From Pseudomonas antarctica (GTDB taxonomy: Bacteria > Pseudomonadota > Gammaproteobacteria > Pseudomonadales > Pseudomonadaceae), in contig NZ_UYXQ01000009.1 of assembly GCF_900624995.1 (NCBI RefSeq), forward strand, positions 1 through 64,000: 64,000 nucleotides of DNA, in the 5' to 3' direction. Within the stretch, counting starts at the first letter, position 1, and each line of letters starts with the position of its first letter. The notes below the pieces were generated by a model. It was not told the origin of the DNA. It saw only the letters and a list, made by a program, of their open reading frames with translations, and made no database searches. Of the stretch, positions 35,208 through 45,444 are shown piece after piece. Both the position numbers and the translations under genes were made by a program.

Positions 35208-35672
35208 ATGCAAGGTCACCCCGACGTAATCGATTACCTCAACACGTTGCTGACGGGCGAACTGGCAGCTCGTGACCAATATTTCATCCATTCGCGTATG
35301 TACGAAGACTGGGGCTTTACTGAGCTCTACGAGCGTATCAACCACGAAATGGAAGAAGAGGCGCAGCATGCCGACGCTCTGATGCGCCGTATCCTGATGC
35401 GCGAAGGTACGCCCCGTATGCGTCCTGACGACCTGGATGTGGGCACCACGGTGCCTGACATGCTCGCAGCTGACCTTCGCCTCGAGTACAAAGTGCGTGC
35501 CGCGCTCTGCAAGGGCATCGCGTTGTGTGAGCAGCACAACGACTATGTCACTCGGGAAATCTTGCGGGTGCAGTTGAATGACACCGAAGAAGATCACACC
35601 TACTGGCTGGAAAAGCAGTTGGGCCTGATCAAGCTGGTGGGTCTGGAAAACTACCTGCAATCGCAGTTCTGA
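35208..35672 (+). CDS. ftnA: Bacterial ferritin (often labelled bacterioferritin)
   Basis: This is an iron-storage protein of the ferritin superfamily. The 154-residue protein starts [18 protein letters not shown] at 35208, with GGGAG about 10 bases upstream. The ferroxidase ligands are visible (Glu18, Glu51, His54, and the later NDTEEDH). The position of the heme-ligating methionine of true bacterioferritin (Met52) is Ala52, so it should not bind heme as Bfr does. It matches the P. aeruginosa gene next to katA that was first called bfrA and later FtnA. Confidence 0.9.
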   Translation: MQGHPDVIDYLNTLLTGELAARDQYFIHSRMYEDWGFTELYERINHEMEEEAQHADALMRRILMREGTPRMRPDDLDVGTTVPDMLAADLRLEYKVRAALCKGIALCEQHNDYVTREILRVQLNDTEEDHTYWLEKQLGLIKLVGLENYLQSQF

Positions 35673-35683
35673 TTCCTGGCATA

Positions 35684-35724
35684 AAAAAGCCCCTGTCACT
35701 GCGAGGTGACAGGGGCTTTTTCAT
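35684..35724. terminator. Bidirectional terminator between ftnA and uvrA
   Basis: A long perfect stem AAAAAGCCCCTGTCAC (35684-35699) / GTGACAGGGGCTTTTT (35706-35721) has A and T runs on both sides, so it can work in both directions for the converging genes. Confidence 0.95.
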
Positions 35725-35736
35725 GGGCCCGATAAA

Positions 35737-38571
35737 TCAGGCTCTATCGCGTGCCAACAACGGCTTTAAGTAATAGCCAGTATGCGACTGTGGCATCTCG
35801 GAAACCTGCTCCGGCGTACCCACTGCAATGATCTGGCCACCTTTGGAGCCACCTTCCGGCCCCAGGTCCACTAGCCAGTCGGCGGTCTTGATTACGTCCA
35901 GGTTGTGTTCGATCACTACCACCGTGTTGCCGTGGTCGCGCAAGCGGTGCAGCACGTCCAGCAATTGCTGAATATCCGCAAAGTGCAGGCCCGTGGTCGG
36001 TTCATCAAGGATATACAGGGTCTTGCCGGTATCGCGCTTGGACAGCTCGCGCGACAGCTTCACGCGCTGCGCCTCACCTCCGGACAACGTTGTCGCCGAT
36101 TGCCCTAGCTTGATGTACGACAGGCCCACATCCATCAACGTCTGCAGCTTGCGCGCCAGCGCTGGAACTGCGTCGAAGAACACCCGGGCCTCCTCGATGG
36201 TCATCTCCAGAGTTTCGTGGATGCTCTTGCCCTTGTACTTGATCTCCAAGGTTTCGCGGTTATAACGCTTGCTCTTGCACACGTCGCACGGCACGTAGAT
36301 ATCCGGCAGAAAGTGCATCTCCACCTTGATCAGGCCATCGCCCTGACAGGCTTCGCAGCGACCACCCTTGACGTTGAACGAGAACCGCCCAGGCCCATAA
36401 CCCCGCGAGCGGGATTCCGGCACACCCGCGAAGAGTTCGCGTATTGGCGTGAACAAGCCGGTATAGGTTGCAGGGTTGGAGCGCGGTGTACGGCCGATCG
36501 GGCTTTGGTCGATGTCGACGACTTTGTCCAGATGCTCCAGGCCCTTGATGCTGTCATGTGCAGCCGCTTCCAGAGTGGTCGCGCCGTTCAAGGCGGTGGC
36601 ACTGAGTGGGAACAACGTGTTGTTGATCAACGTTGACTTGCCCGAACCGGAAACACCGGTGACACAGGTCAGCAAGCCCAGGGGGATTTCCAGGTCGACA
36701 TTGCGCAAGTTGTTGCCGCGTGCGCCCTTGAGGTGCAACGCCATCTTCTTGTTGCGTGGCGTACGCTTGGCTGGCACTTCAATCTTCACGCGGCCGGACA
36801 GGTACTTGCCGGTCAACGAGTCCGGGTGAGCCATAACTTCGGCAGGCGTGCCCTCGGCAACAATATGCCCACCGTGCACACCCGCGCCCGGGCCGATGTC
36901 GACCACATAGTCGGCCAAGCGAATCGCATCTTCGTCGTGCTCGACCACGATCACCGTGTTGCCGATGTCACGCAAATGTTTCAGCGTTCCCAGAAGGCGA
37001 TCATTGTCGCGCTGGTGCAGGCCAATCGACGGTTCATCGAGAATGTACAACACGCCCACGAGGCCGGCACCAATCTGGCTGGCCAAGCGAATCCGCTGGG
37101 CTTCACCGCCAGACAAGGTATCCGCGCTACGATCCAGCGACAGGTAATCCAGGCCGACGTTAACCAGGAACTGCAGGCGCTCACGGATTTCCTTGAGGAT
37201 CTTGTCGGCAATTTCCCCACGGCGTCCGGTCAGCTTGAGCCCGCCAAAATACTCACAGGCATCGCCGATCGGCAGGTTGGTCACCGCCGGCAACGTCTTC
37301 TCGCCCACCCACACATGCCGCGCCTCACGACGTAGGCGAGTGCCGCGGCAATCCGGGCATGGCTGAGTGCTGAGGAACTTGGCCAGCTCTTCGCGCACGC
37401 TCGCCGACTCAGTCTCGCGGTAGCGGCGCTCCAGGTTCGGCACGATGCCTTCGAACGGGTGCGAGCGCTTGACGATATCGCCACGGTCGTTCAGGTATTT
37501 GAAATCGACGTTCTGCGAGCCGCTGCCGTGCAGGATGACCTTTTGCTGATCCGCCGGGAGTTGGTTGAACGGCACTTCCAGGCTGAATTTGTAATGGGAT
37601 GCCAATGAGCCCAGCATCTGGAAGTAGTAGACGTTACGCCTGTCCCAGCCGCGTATCGCACCTTCCGCCAGTGTCAGGTCGCCATTGACCAGCCGCTTGA
37701 TGTCAAAGAACTGCTTAACCCCCAGGCCATCACAGGTCGGGCAGGCGCCGGCTGGGTTGTTGAAGGAAAACAGCTTGGGCTCCAGTTCGCTGATGGCATG
37801 GCCGCAGATCGGGCAGGCAAAGCGCGCGGAAAAGATGATCTCTTCGCCTGGCTCGTCATCCATCGGTGCGACCAGTGCAATACCGTCCGCCAGCTTCAGC
37901 GCAGTCTCAAACGATTCGGCCAGGCGTTGCTGCAAGTCGGCGCGCACCTTGAAGCGGTCGACCACCACGTCAATGGAGTGCTTCTTCTGCTTGTCGAGCT
38001 TCGGTGCTTCATCCAGCTCGTAGAGCTTGCCGTTGATGCGCGCGCGTACAAAACCTTGTGCACGCAGCTCTTCGAAGACCGAAAGATGTTCACCCTTGCG
38101 CTCGCGAATCACGGGTGCCAGCAGCATCAGCTTGGCGCCCTCCGGCTGGGCCAGTACCAGGTCGACCATCTGGCTGACGGTCTGGGCTTCCAGGGGAATA
38201 TCGTGGTCCGGGCAGCGCGGAATACCCACGCGTGCATACAGCAGACGCAGGTAATCGTAGATTTCGGTAATGGTCCCCACGGTGGAGCGTGGGTTATGGG
38301 AGGTCGACTTCTGCTCGATGGAGATCGCCGGCGACAGACCTTCAATGGTGTCGACGTCGGGCTTTTCCATCATCGACAGGAATTGCCGGGCATAGGCCGA
38401 CAGCGATTCCACATAGCGACGCTGGCCTTCGGCATACAACGTGTCGAAGGCCAGGGACGATTTGCCGGACCCCGACAAACCGGTGATGACGATCAGTTTG
38501 TCCCGGGGCAGGGTCAGGTCGATGTTCTTCAGGTTGTGGGTTCTAGCCCCACGAATCAGGATCTTGTCCAA
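35737..38571 (-). CDS. uvrA: UvrABC excision nuclease subunit A
   Basis: UvrA is the damage-sensing ATPase of nucleotide excision repair. The 944-residue protein starts at a TTG (38571) giving [18 protein letters not shown]; upstream frame is open but unlike the family, and GAGG lies 7 bases before the TTG. Walker A motifs are GLSGSGKS (31-38) and GVSGSGKST (about 640). Two LSGGEAQR signatures are present, as are the zinc finger cysteines CPICG ... CPTC and CEACQGDG ... CDVC. A LexA-like box lies upstream. It is divergent from yajR. Confidence 0.97.
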   Translation of the reverse strand: MDKILIRGARTHNLKNIDLTLPRDKLIVITGLSGSGKSSLAFDTLYAEGQRRYVESLSAYARQFLSMMEKPDVDTIEGLSPAISIEQKSTSHNPRSTVGTITEIYDYLRLLYARVGIPRCPDHDIPLEAQTVSQMVDLVLAQPEGAKLMLLAPVIRERKGEHLSVFEELRAQGFVRARINGKLYELDEAPKLDKQKKHSIDVVVDRFKVRADLQQRLAESFETALKLADGIALVAPMDDEPGEEIIFSARFACPICGHAISELEPKLFSFNNPAGACPTCDGLGVKQFFDIKRLVNGDLTLAEGAIRGWDRRNVYYFQMLGSLASHYKFSLEVPFNQLPADQQKVILHGSGSQNVDFKYLNDRGDIVKRSHPFEGIVPNLERRYRETESASVREELAKFLSTQPCPDCRGTRLRREARHVWVGEKTLPAVTNLPIGDACEYFGGLKLTGRRGEIADKILKEIRERLQFLVNVGLDYLSLDRSADTLSGGEAQRIRLASQIGAGLVGVLYILDEPSIGLHQRDNDRLLGTLKHLRDIGNTVIVVEHDEDAIRLADYVVDIGPGAGVHGGHIVAEGTPAEVMAHPDSLTGKYLSGRVKIEVPAKRTPRNKKMALHLKGARGNNLRNVDLEIPLGLLTCVTGVSGSGKSTLINNTLFPLSATALNGATTLEAAAHDSIKGLEHLDKVVDIDQSPIGRTPRSNPATYTGLFTPIRELFAGVPESRSRGYGPGRFSFNVKGGRCEACQGDGLIKVEMHFLPDIYVPCDVCKSKRYNRETLEIKYKGKSIHETLEMTIEEARVFFDAVPALARKLQTLMDVGLSYIKLGQSATTLSGGEAQRVKLSRELSKRDTGKTLYILDEPTTGLHFADIQQLLDVLHRLRDHGNTVVVIEHNLDVIKTADWLVDLGPEGGSKGGQIIAVGTPEQVSEMPQSHTGYYLKPLLARDRA

Positions 38572-38621
38572 GATGGCCTCGCACGGCGGGCGTAAATAAT
38601 GCAGGAGTATACGGCTAAAGA

Positions 38622-38643
38622 CTGGATGAATATACACTGTCAA
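38622..38643 (-). promoter_or_regulatory. Candidate LexA box and -35 element of uvrA
   Basis: On the reverse strand GTG-TATATTCATC-CAG (38637-38622) differs from the LexA pattern CTG-N10-CAG by one base and keeps the TATAT core. A consensus TTGACA (38643-38638) directly adjoins it. It lies about 50 bases upstream of the uvrA start. Confidence 0.45.
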
Positions 38644-38749
38644 AGTGCCGGGTGCAGCCTTACATGAAAGCTGCGTGGCAAAGCGCCGCATATACCCTCT
38701 CAATCGATGGGACTGGTAGAATCGCCGCCGGTTCACACGAGGTTTTTCC

Positions 38750-40144
38750 ATGCACGATCCCCACAGCGAACGCATGAGTAGCGGCGAGACCCGAGCGGCA
38801 AGCGGTCTGGCCCTGGTGTTCGCCTTCCGTATGCTTGGCATGTTTATGGTGTTGCCGGTGCTGGCGACCTATGGAATGGATCTCGCAGGCGCGACCCCCG
38901 CCTTGATCGGCTTGGCGATTGGCGCCTATGGCCTGACCCAAGCCCTGTTTCAGATTCCGTTCGGGATCATTTCCGACCGTATCGGCCGTCGTCCGGTTAT
39001 TTACCTAGGGCTTATCGTGTTCGCCCTCGGCAGCGTGCTCGCGGCGCAGTCGGATTCGATCTGGGGCGTCATAGCCGGGCGCGTCCTGCAGGGCGCCGGT
39101 GCGATTTCCGCCGCCGTCATGGCGCTGCTCTCGGACCTGACCCGCGAACAACACCGCACCAAGGCCATGGCCATGATCGGCATGACCATCGGCCTGTCGT
39201 TTGCCGTGGCCATGGTCGTCGGCCCGTTGCTGACGCGTGCGTTCGGTTTGCACGGGCTGTTTCTCGCCACCGGCGGCATGGCATTGTTCGGGATCGTGAT
39301 CGTGGCCTTCATGGTGCCGCGCTCCACCGGCACCTTGCAGCACCGCGAGTCCGGCGTCGCACGCAAGGCGTTGTTGCCGACGCTCAAACACCCGGACCTG
39401 CTGCGCCTGGATTTGGGTATCTTCGTGTTGCACGCGATGCTGATGTGCAGCTTCGTCGCGCTGCCACTGGCCCTGGTGCAAAAAGCCGGGCTGCCCAAGG
39501 AGCAGCACTGGTGGGTCTACCTTACCGCGCTGCTGATCTCGTTCTTCGCCATGATCCCGTTCATCATCTACGGCGAGAAGAAACGCAAAATGAAACGAGT
39601 TCTCCTGGGCGCCGTCGCGACATTGATGCTCACTGAGCTATTCTTCTGGCAGTTCGGCGACAGCCTGCGGGCGCTGGTAATCGGCACGGTGGTGTTCTTC
39701 ACCGCGTTCAACCTGCTGGAGGCCTCATTGCCTTCGCTGATCAGTAAAGTTTCACCGGCCGGTGGTAAGGGCACGGCGATGGGGGTGTATTCCACCAGCC
39801 AGTTCCTCGGCTCTGCGCTGGGCGGCATCATGGGTGGCTGGGTGTTCCAGCATGGCGGTTTGTCGGTTGTGTTCCTCGGATGCGCCGGGCTGGCTGCACT
39901 TTGGCTGGCCTTTGCTGTTACCATGCGCGAACCTCCCTACGTCACAAGTCTGCGTCTGCCGCTATCGCCCGAGGCGATCCGTGAGAGCGGTCTGGTAGAA
40001 CGCCTGAAGGCCGTCGTAGGGGTAACAGATGCAGTTGTGGTCGCTGAAGAGGCGGCCATTTACATCAAATTGGACACCGAATTATTGGATCGCGCGACGC
40101 TCGAGCAACTGGTCAACCCAGTGCCGACAGCGCGCCCAGCTTAG
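38750..40144 (+). CDS. yajR: Major facilitator transporter of the YajR type with C-terminal YAM domain
   Basis: This is a 464-residue inner-membrane transporter with about 12 membrane segments. The MFS motif A is SDRIGRRP (residues 75-82). After the last segment a soluble domain of about 70 residues (from [12 protein letters not shown] onward) matches the ferredoxin-like YAM domain of E. coli YajR, and the whole protein aligns well with it from memory. The substrate is unknown. It lies divergent from uvrA and only 9 bases before ssb, with which it may be co-transcribed. Confidence 0.88.
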   Translation: MHDPHSERMSSGETRAASGLALVFAFRMLGMFMVLPVLATYGMDLAGATPALIGLAIGAYGLTQALFQIPFGIISDRIGRRPVIYLGLIVFALGSVLAAQSDSIWGVIAGRVLQGAGAISAAVMALLSDLTREQHRTKAMAMIGMTIGLSFAVAMVVGPLLTRAFGLHGLFLATGGMALFGIVIVAFMVPRSTGTLQHRESGVARKALLPTLKHPDLLRLDLGIFVLHAMLMCSFVALPLALVQKAGLPKEQHWWVYLTALLISFFAMIPFIIYGEKKRKMKRVLLGAVATLMLTELFFWQFGDSLRALVIGTVVFFTAFNLLEASLPSLISKVSPAGGKGTAMGVYSTSQFLGSALGGIMGGWVFQHGGLSVVFLGCAGLAALWLAFAVTMREPPYVTSLRLPLSPEAIRESGLVERLKAVVGVTDAVVVAEEAAIYIKLDTELLDRATLEQLVNPVPTARPA

Positions 40145-40153
40145 GAGAACGTT

Positions 40154-40681
40154 ATGGCCCGTGGGGTTAACAAAGTCATATTGGTCGGTACATGCGGCCA
40201 GGATCCCGAAGTTCGCTACTTGCCTAACGGTAACGCCGTGACCAACCTGAGTCTGGCGACCAGCGAACAGTGGACCGACAAGCAGACCGGCCAGAAGGTC
40301 GAAAAGACCGAATGGCACCGTGTGTCGATGTTCGGCAAGGTTGCAGAGATCGCCGGTGAGTACCTGCGCAAAGGTTCGCAGGTCTACATCGAAGGCAAAC
40401 TGCAAACCCGCGAGTGGGAAAAAGACGGCATCAAGCGTTACACCACTGAAATCGTGGTAGACATGCAAGGCACCATGCAACTGCTGGGCGGCCGTCCACA
40501 GCAGGGCGATCAACAAGGCGGGGGCAATAACTACCAGCAGTCCGCTCCGGCCCCCCGCCAGCAGGCTCCGCGCCCGCAGCAGTCGGCACCGCAACAGTCG
40601 CGTCAGGCGCCGCCGCCACAGCAGGCTGCTCCTCAGCCGGCTCCGGATTTCGACAGCTTTGATGATGATATTCCGTTCTAA
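40154..40681 (+). CDS. ssb: Single-stranded DNA-binding protein
   Basis: SSB coats single-stranded DNA and recruits repair and replication proteins. The 175-residue protein has the OB fold in residues 1-110 ([21 protein letters not shown]), a long Gln/Pro/Ala-rich linker (about 118-163), and the acidic tip DDDIPF that binds partners. The neighbour uvrA belongs to the same repair theme. A terminator follows. Confidence 0.98.
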   Translation: MARGVNKVILVGTCGQDPEVRYLPNGNAVTNLSLATSEQWTDKQTGQKVEKTEWHRVSMFGKVAEIAGEYLRKGSQVYIEGKLQTREWEKDGIKRYTTEIVVDMQGTMQLLGGRPQQGDQQGGGNNYQQSAPAPRQQAPRPQQSAPQQSRQAPPPQQAAPQPAPDFDSFDDDIPF

Positions 40682-40697
40682 ATCATCAGCCTAAGAA

Positions 40698-40731
40698 AAA
40701 AAGCGGACCCTGAGATCAGGTCCGCTTTTTT
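40698..40731. terminator. Bidirectional terminator after ssb
   Basis: AAAAGCGGACC pairs with GGTCCGCTTTT, with an inner CTGA/TCAG extension and one bulged C. A and T runs flank it on both sides, serving ssb and the converging gene at 40779. Confidence 0.9.
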
Positions 40732-40778
40732 ATGGGCACGCTAAAAAGAGCCCGGATCTTTGTAGGTGAGTTTTAGCG

Positions 40779-41882
40779 CTAAATTGAAGTAGCGTTTGGT
40801 TTTTCTGCGAAAAACCTTTCGATGTTTTTTTCCAGGTGATTGACCGAACTGTCGATGCGTTGAAGAAAGTTATCAATTTTTAAATGGCCCCGGTCATGCC
40901 TGTAGCGCAGCAGTTCCTTCGATACCGCGTCGACATTCATCCAATACGGCGAGGTCACTAATTCGTTTTCTCTGGTTGTGGCCAGGCGTCTCATGGTGGA
41001 ACCCTCGAAAGGAGAAGAGTGAATGTCACGCGATATTCTGTACAGCTTGTGATCGTTGGTGCCCACCCAACTGTCGATCTTCAGCTTCTTTCCCGCTATT
41101 TCAATGTCGCCTTTCAGGTCTGATACGTTTGCACCGCTTAACCAGAATAGGTCCAGCGCAGCGTCGAAAGCGGAGCTTTTGCATTTTTCAAGCGTCGATT
41201 TGGGTTTGGCAAAGTTCTCTATGATGTCTTTCCTACGCTGCTTTACCGCTTGAGGTAACTGGTTTATTGCCTTTTTGCTAAGCGTCCAAAAGGCGTACTT
41301 CGCTATTTCCAACTCAAATGCACTCACCATGTCGATCATGCTGATCATGCCATGCAGATAGATCGAGAATTGAGTTTCTGGTGAGCGATTGGAGTGATTC
41401 AGTTTTACGTTTTGAATGTGTAAAAAGGCGGTATAGGCACAGCCAAAGACGAGTCTGGAACCGTCGTCAAGGTTGGTAAAAGTGACCCTTTGCTCTGCGG
41501 CATTGGCATCGTATGCGCGCTGTGTAGCCTCGTTATCGTCCTTATGGGCAGGCCAGAACTTTCTGCAAAAGCGTTCATAAGCTTGCTGGGCAGTACGGAC
41601 TCGCCACTCAGGCATTTCATGAACGCCGATGCCTGAGAGCGCAACATTGCCTTCATTGAGTAGCCTGTAAAGGGGCAGTAACCCTACTCGTTCTACATCC
41701 TCAACGGTCGCCGCTTCCGTCAGGTCTTCCATCCTTTGTATTGAGCAATTATCCAGGTTTATTTGAACCAGATAGCCTGCTTGGGCCATTTGCAGCGTGT
41801 ACGCCGGCGTCAACATCCGATGAGTCTCGTGGGGATGACGACAAGGCTTGATAAATTGAATGTCCCAATGTTCTTTGTTCAT
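40779..41882 (-). CDS. Uncharacterised 367-residue protein, possible PIN-like nuclease
   Basis: I do not recognise a named family. The protein has no signal peptide or membrane segment. Conserved-looking acidic positions are Asp44 in QINLDNCS, Glu89 in GIGVHEMPEW, Asp240/Asp244 in FDAALDLFWLSG and Asp277 in WVGTNDHKL. This order, and above all the final TND, recalls the metal-binding residues of PIN-domain nucleases, with a large helical insert between Glu89 and Asp240. The gene is clearly AT-richer than its neighbours and sits alone between ssb and a methyltransferase, where relatives have other genes, so recent acquisition is likely. No antitoxin is visible. The start may instead be Met23. 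The nuclease idea is inference only. Confidence 0.55.
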   Translation of the reverse strand: MNKEHWDIQFIKPCRHPHETHRMLTPAYTLQMAQAGYLVQINLDNCSIQRMEDLTEAATVEDVERVGLLPLYRLLNEGNVALSGIGVHEMPEWRVRTAQQAYERFCRKFWPAHKDDNEATQRAYDANAAEQRVTFTNLDDGSRLVFGCAYTAFLHIQNVKLNHSNRSPETQFSIYLHGMISMIDMVSAFELEIAKYAFWTLSKKAINQLPQAVKQRRKDIIENFAKPKSTLEKCKSSAFDAALDLFWLSGANVSDLKGDIEIAGKKLKIDSWVGTNDHKLYRISRDIHSSPFEGSTMRRLATTRENELVTSPYWMNVDAVSKELLRYRHDRGHLKIDNFLQRIDSSVNHLEKNIERFFAEKPNATSI

Positions 41883-41985
41883 TTCTCTTGGGTGCCATTG
41901 GCTGAGCGCGCCTCAATCCTGGCATTTGTTCTCATGGCTCACAAGATTTAGGCTGTTGCCAACCTCAAGAAGAAGGAAAGCCGCG

Positions 41986-42747
41986 ATGACCTGGTCAGCC
42001 AAGCAGTACACGATGTTTGAACAGCAGCGCACCCGTCCCGTCCGTGACTTGGTCGCGGCCATCCCTACTGCGGATGTGCGTGCCGCCGTCGACCTGGGCT
42101 GCGGCCCGGGCAATTCAACCGAAGTGCTGGCCGAGCGTTTTCCACAGGCACACGTCACCGGCCTGGACAGCTCCGACGATATGCTTGTCGATGCGCGCAA
42201 ACGCCTACCGGCACTGAACTTCGAATTGGCGGATATCGGCGCCTGGAATCCCGCACAAAAATTCGACGTGATTCTGGCCAACGCATCCCTTCAATGGCTG
42301 GCGAACCACGCCACGCTCTATCCGCACCTGGTCAACCAACTGACGCCCGGTGGCACGCTGGCGGTGCAAACCCCGGACAACCTCGACGAGCCTGCGCACC
42401 GCCTGGCCCGCGAAATCGCGGCCGAGGGGCCGTGGGCGGCGAAGATCGGTTCGGTTAAACACAATGACCGGCATACCGCGAGCTACTATTACGAGCTGCT
42501 GAGCAAACACTGCGACACCGTTGACGTCTGGCGCACCACCTACCAACACCCGTTGGCGGACCACGCGGCCGTAGTGGAATGGTTCAAGGCTTCGGCGTTG
42601 CGGCCCTTTCTCGCACCGTTGAGCGATAGCGAGAAAGCCGCCTTCCTCCACGAATACCAGGCACGGATTACTCAGGCTTACCCAGCTCTGGGCGATGGCA
42701 CCGTGTTGCTGCCATTCCCTCGCTTGTTCATCATTGCAACCCGCTGA
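41986..42747 (+). CDS. tam: Trans-aconitate 2-methyltransferase
   Basis: Tam methylates trans-aconitate, a citric-cycle inhibitor formed from cis-aconitate, using S-adenosylmethionine. The 253-residue protein has motif I DLGCGPGNS (36-44), the family N-terminus (MTWSAKQYTMFEQQRTRPVRDL) and the NASLQWLANH stretch. The ATG at 41986 has AAGGAAAG upstream. It is a single cytoplasmic gene between the unknown gene and a converging hydrolase. Confidence 0.88.
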   Translation: MTWSAKQYTMFEQQRTRPVRDLVAAIPTADVRAAVDLGCGPGNSTEVLAERFPQAHVTGLDSSDDMLVDARKRLPALNFELADIGAWNPAQKFDVILANASLQWLANHATLYPHLVNQLTPGGTLAVQTPDNLDEPAHRLAREIAAEGPWAAKIGSVKHNDRHTASYYYELLSKHCDTVDVWRTTYQHPLADHAAVVEWFKASALRPFLAPLSDSEKAAFLHEYQARITQAYPALGDGTVLLPFPRLFIIATR

Positions 42748-42768
42748 AGTTCGGCAAACAAGTGGCGG

Positions 42769-43329
42769 TCATACCGCCGCTTGCGCCTTCAAGTACTCGT
42801 CCGTTGACACCACGCCCGCATAGCCAAAGGCCAGTGACGCCATATAGGCCCCATGCACCTGCGCCGCCGGAATCACTTGCCCATTGAATTCCAGATCCCG
42901 CGTGGCGCACGCGTCATGCAGTACAGTGACCTTGTAGCCCAGGTCCGCCGCCGCCCTCACCACCGCGTCGATGCACATATGACTCATGCTGCCCGCCACG
43001 ACCACTTCGGTGATGGCGCGTCGCTCCAGCACCGCACGCAGATCAGTGCCGCGAAACGCATTCACAAAGTGTTTAAGCACCACCGGCTCATTCGCCTCAT
43101 TCAACACCTTGGCATGCAACTGCGCGCCCTCGGAACCCGGCGTGAAAAACGGCGCGTCTTCAGCGGTGAACTCATGGCGCACATGAATGACTGCATGGCC
43201 CGCCTGACGAAAGGCCTGCAGCACCTGTGCGGCCTTGTCCGCCGCCGTGTCTACGCCTTCGAGCGGCCACTTGCCTTGTGGGAAGTAGTCGTTCTGGATG
43301 TCGATCAAGATGAGCGCTTGCTTGGCCAT
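42769..43329 (-). CDS. Isochorismatase-family cysteine hydrolase
   Basis: The 186-residue protein starts MAKQALILIDIQNDYFP and shows the family's catalytic Asp10, a Lys in VVLKHFVNAF and a Cys in GSMSHMCIDAVVRAA. Such enzymes split amides (nicotinamidase-like) or enol ethers; the substrate cannot be told from the sequence. The ATG at 43329 is chosen over an upstream frame that lacks the family pattern. It converges with tam, leaving 21 bases between. Confidence 0.85.
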   Translation of the reverse strand: MAKQALILIDIQNDYFPQGKWPLEGVDTAADKAAQVLQAFRQAGHAVIHVRHEFTAEDAPFFTPGSEGAQLHAKVLNEANEPVVLKHFVNAFRGTDLRAVLERRAITEVVVAGSMSHMCIDAVVRAAADLGYKVTVLHDACATRDLEFNGQVIPAAQVHGAYMASLAFGYAGVVSTDEYLKAQAAV

Positions 43330-43568
43330 GCGTGTTGCCTCGTGATAGGTCGAAGGGCTCCAACATTTTAGCGGGTGCCGGGGCGAGAGCCGCGTGAGTC
43401 GTGCAGAACGCCGCGCGTTTAAAGCCGCGTCGTGCAGAATCAAGCAGGCCTACTGCCACTACTTTTCCAGTAACCGGTTGATTTAACAACCCTCCTGTTG
43501 CGCTGCGCCTTGGCTTGATCCCTGCAACCCTCTGTGCACACACATGGCAAGATGGCCAAGGGGGACGC

Positions 43569-44678
43569 ATGACCCCAACTCAACGCAAGAAAATCGTGGT
43601 TGCTCACTCCACACGAGAGGGCGCACCACAGCACGAAGTCGAAACCAACCGCGCCTTGGCGCGCTGGCTGGCGCAGATACTGGGGCTCAAATTCGGCGGC
43701 AGCTATGACCCACAGTTACATGCCGATCGTGAGCTTTACCTGTTGCCCACGCAAACGCTGGTAGGCGCGGCCCAAGCGCTCAAGCTAAAGGTAAACGGGT
43801 CGCAAGACCTGTGGGGCGGCTATGTCGATCACGACTTCATCTGCACCAAAGCCATTACCCACGGCCTACTGAGCCCTGAAGCAACAGCGCCCGAGGGTTG
43901 GTCGTCGTTGTTTGGCGAGCGTGTGCGCAACGTCGTTCTCGATGGCCTCAGTGTGTTCGCCCTGCAAGACGCGCTGCCCGCAGCAACACGCTTGCTTTAC
44001 AGTGGGCCGATTCGCCTGAAGCCTGTAAATGCTTGTGCCGGGCGCGGGCAGGAAGTTATCCACAGTCTCGACGAATTTGAAGCTCTGCTGGCGCGGCCTG
44101 AAGCGGCGAAGTTATTCACCGAAGGCGTGGTGCTCGAGCAAGACCTGCATGGCGTCATCACCCACAGCGTTGGCCAGAGTTTTATCGGCGATTACGTGTT
44201 CAGCTATTGCGGTGAGCAATACCTCACGCAGGACGGGCAGGGCGAAGAGGTTTACGGCGGTTCCAACCTACTGGTCGTACCGGGCTACTACGGCGACCTC
44301 TTGAAACTCGAGCTGCCCGACGATGTGCGCCAGGCCATCGAACAAGCCCAAGTTTTCGACACGGCGGCCGATGAGGCCTACCCTGGTTTCTACGCGTCAC
44401 GGCGCAATTACGACATCGCCCAAGGCCTGGACAGTGAGGGCCAACGCCGCAGTGGCGTGCTCGAACAATCCTGGCGCATGGGCGGGGCCAGTAGCGCGGA
44501 AGTCGCGGCGCTGCAGAGCTTCGTCAACAACCCGGGGTTACGCGCGATCCACGTGTCATCGGTGGAAACCTACGTGGACCAACTGCTGCCAGCCGATGCC
44601 ATTGAGGTGTACCGCGGCCCCGCCGAAAACAGCGACTTTCTTCTCAAGTACGTAACGGTTAAATCTTATGACGGCTAG
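43569..44678 (+). CDS. DUF3182 family protein (ATP-grasp-like)
   Basis: The 369-residue soluble protein resembles the DUF3182 family of pseudomonads and some beta- and alphaproteobacteria. The stretch GPIRLKPVNACAGRGQEVI followed by VLEQDL looks like the ATP-binding core of an ATP-grasp fold, but no reaction is known to me. The ATG at 43569 has AGGGGGAC upstream. It overlaps the next gene by 11 bases, so it works with the alpha/beta hydrolase in one transcription unit. Confidence 0.7.
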   Translation: MTPTQRKKIVVAHSTREGAPQHEVETNRALARWLAQILGLKFGGSYDPQLHADRELYLLPTQTLVGAAQALKLKVNGSQDLWGGYVDHDFICTKAITHGLLSPEATAPEGWSSLFGERVRNVVLDGLSVFALQDALPAATRLLYSGPIRLKPVNACAGRGQEVIHSLDEFEALLARPEAAKLFTEGVVLEQDLHGVITHSVGQSFIGDYVFSYCGEQYLTQDGQGEEVYGGSNLLVVPGYYGDLLKLELPDDVRQAIEQAQVFDTAADEAYPGFYASRRNYDIAQGLDSEGQRRSGVLEQSWRMGGASSAEVAALQSFVNNPGLRAIHVSSVETYVDQLLPADAIEVYRGPAENSDFLLKYVTVKSYDG

Positions 44679-45423
44679 AAGCGAAAGCATTGCGATCGAT
44701 ATCGACGACGAACAGATGAGCGGGACATTCCTGAGCCCTAAATCCAAAGTGCCGGGGGTTCTGTTTGTGCACGGCTGGGGCGGTAGCCAGGAGCGGGACC
44801 TTGAACGCGCCAAAGGCATTGCCGGCCTGGGTTGCGTGTGCCTGACCTTTGACCTGCGTGGCCACGCCGGCAACGGTATTGCGTTGTCTCGCGTTACCCG
44901 CGAAGACAACCTGCGCGACCTGTTGGCAGCCTACGACCGTTTGCTGTCGCACCCGGCCATCGACACCTCGGCCGTGGCGGTGGTGGGCACCAGTTATGGC
45001 GGTTACCTGGCTTCGATTCTGACCTCATTGCGCCCGGTGCGTTGGCTGGCGCTGCGTGTGCCGGCGTTGTACCGCGACCAGGAATGGCTCAAGCCCAAGC
45101 GTGACCTGGACAAGGCCGACCTGATGGATTACCGCAGCACGCGGGTGCATGCCGAAACCAATCGCGCCCTGCATGCCTGCGCGCAATTCACCGGCGATGT
45201 GCTGATTGTCGAATCGGAAACCGACGAGCACGTGCCCCATGCCACAATCATGAGTTACCGCGCAGCGTGTCAGCAGACCCACTCCTTGACCCACCGTATC
45301 ATCGACGGCGCCGATCACTCCTTGAGCGACCCGGTGTCCCAGCAAGCCTACACCTCGATCCTGGTGGACTGGATTACCGAGATGGTCGTGGGCGAACGGT
45401 TGAGCATCATTCAATCGCGCTGA
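44668..45423 (+). CDS. Alpha/beta hydrolase
   Basis: The 251-residue protein has the nucleophile elbow GTSYGG (Ser109), an early HGWGG that would form the oxyanion hole, a likely acid in ESETDEHVP and a catalytic His in DGADHSLSD. There is no signal peptide. It starts inside the DUF3182 gene, so the two are translated together. The substrate is unknown; it is similar in build to small esterases or acyl peptidase-like hydrolases. Confidence 0.82.
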   Translation: MTARSESIAIDIDDEQMSGTFLSPKSKVPGVLFVHGWGGSQERDLERAKGIAGLGCVCLTFDLRGHAGNGIALSRVTREDNLRDLLAAYDRLLSHPAIDTSAVAVVGTSYGGYLASILTSLRPVRWLALRVPALYRDQEWLKPKRDLDKADLMDYRSTRVHAETNRALHACAQFTGDVLIVESETDEHVPHATIMSYRAACQQTHSLTHRIIDGADHSLSDPVSQQAYTSILVDWITEMVVGERLSIIQSR

Positions 45424-45444
45424 TGCAGTGCTCTTCAGGGCCCC

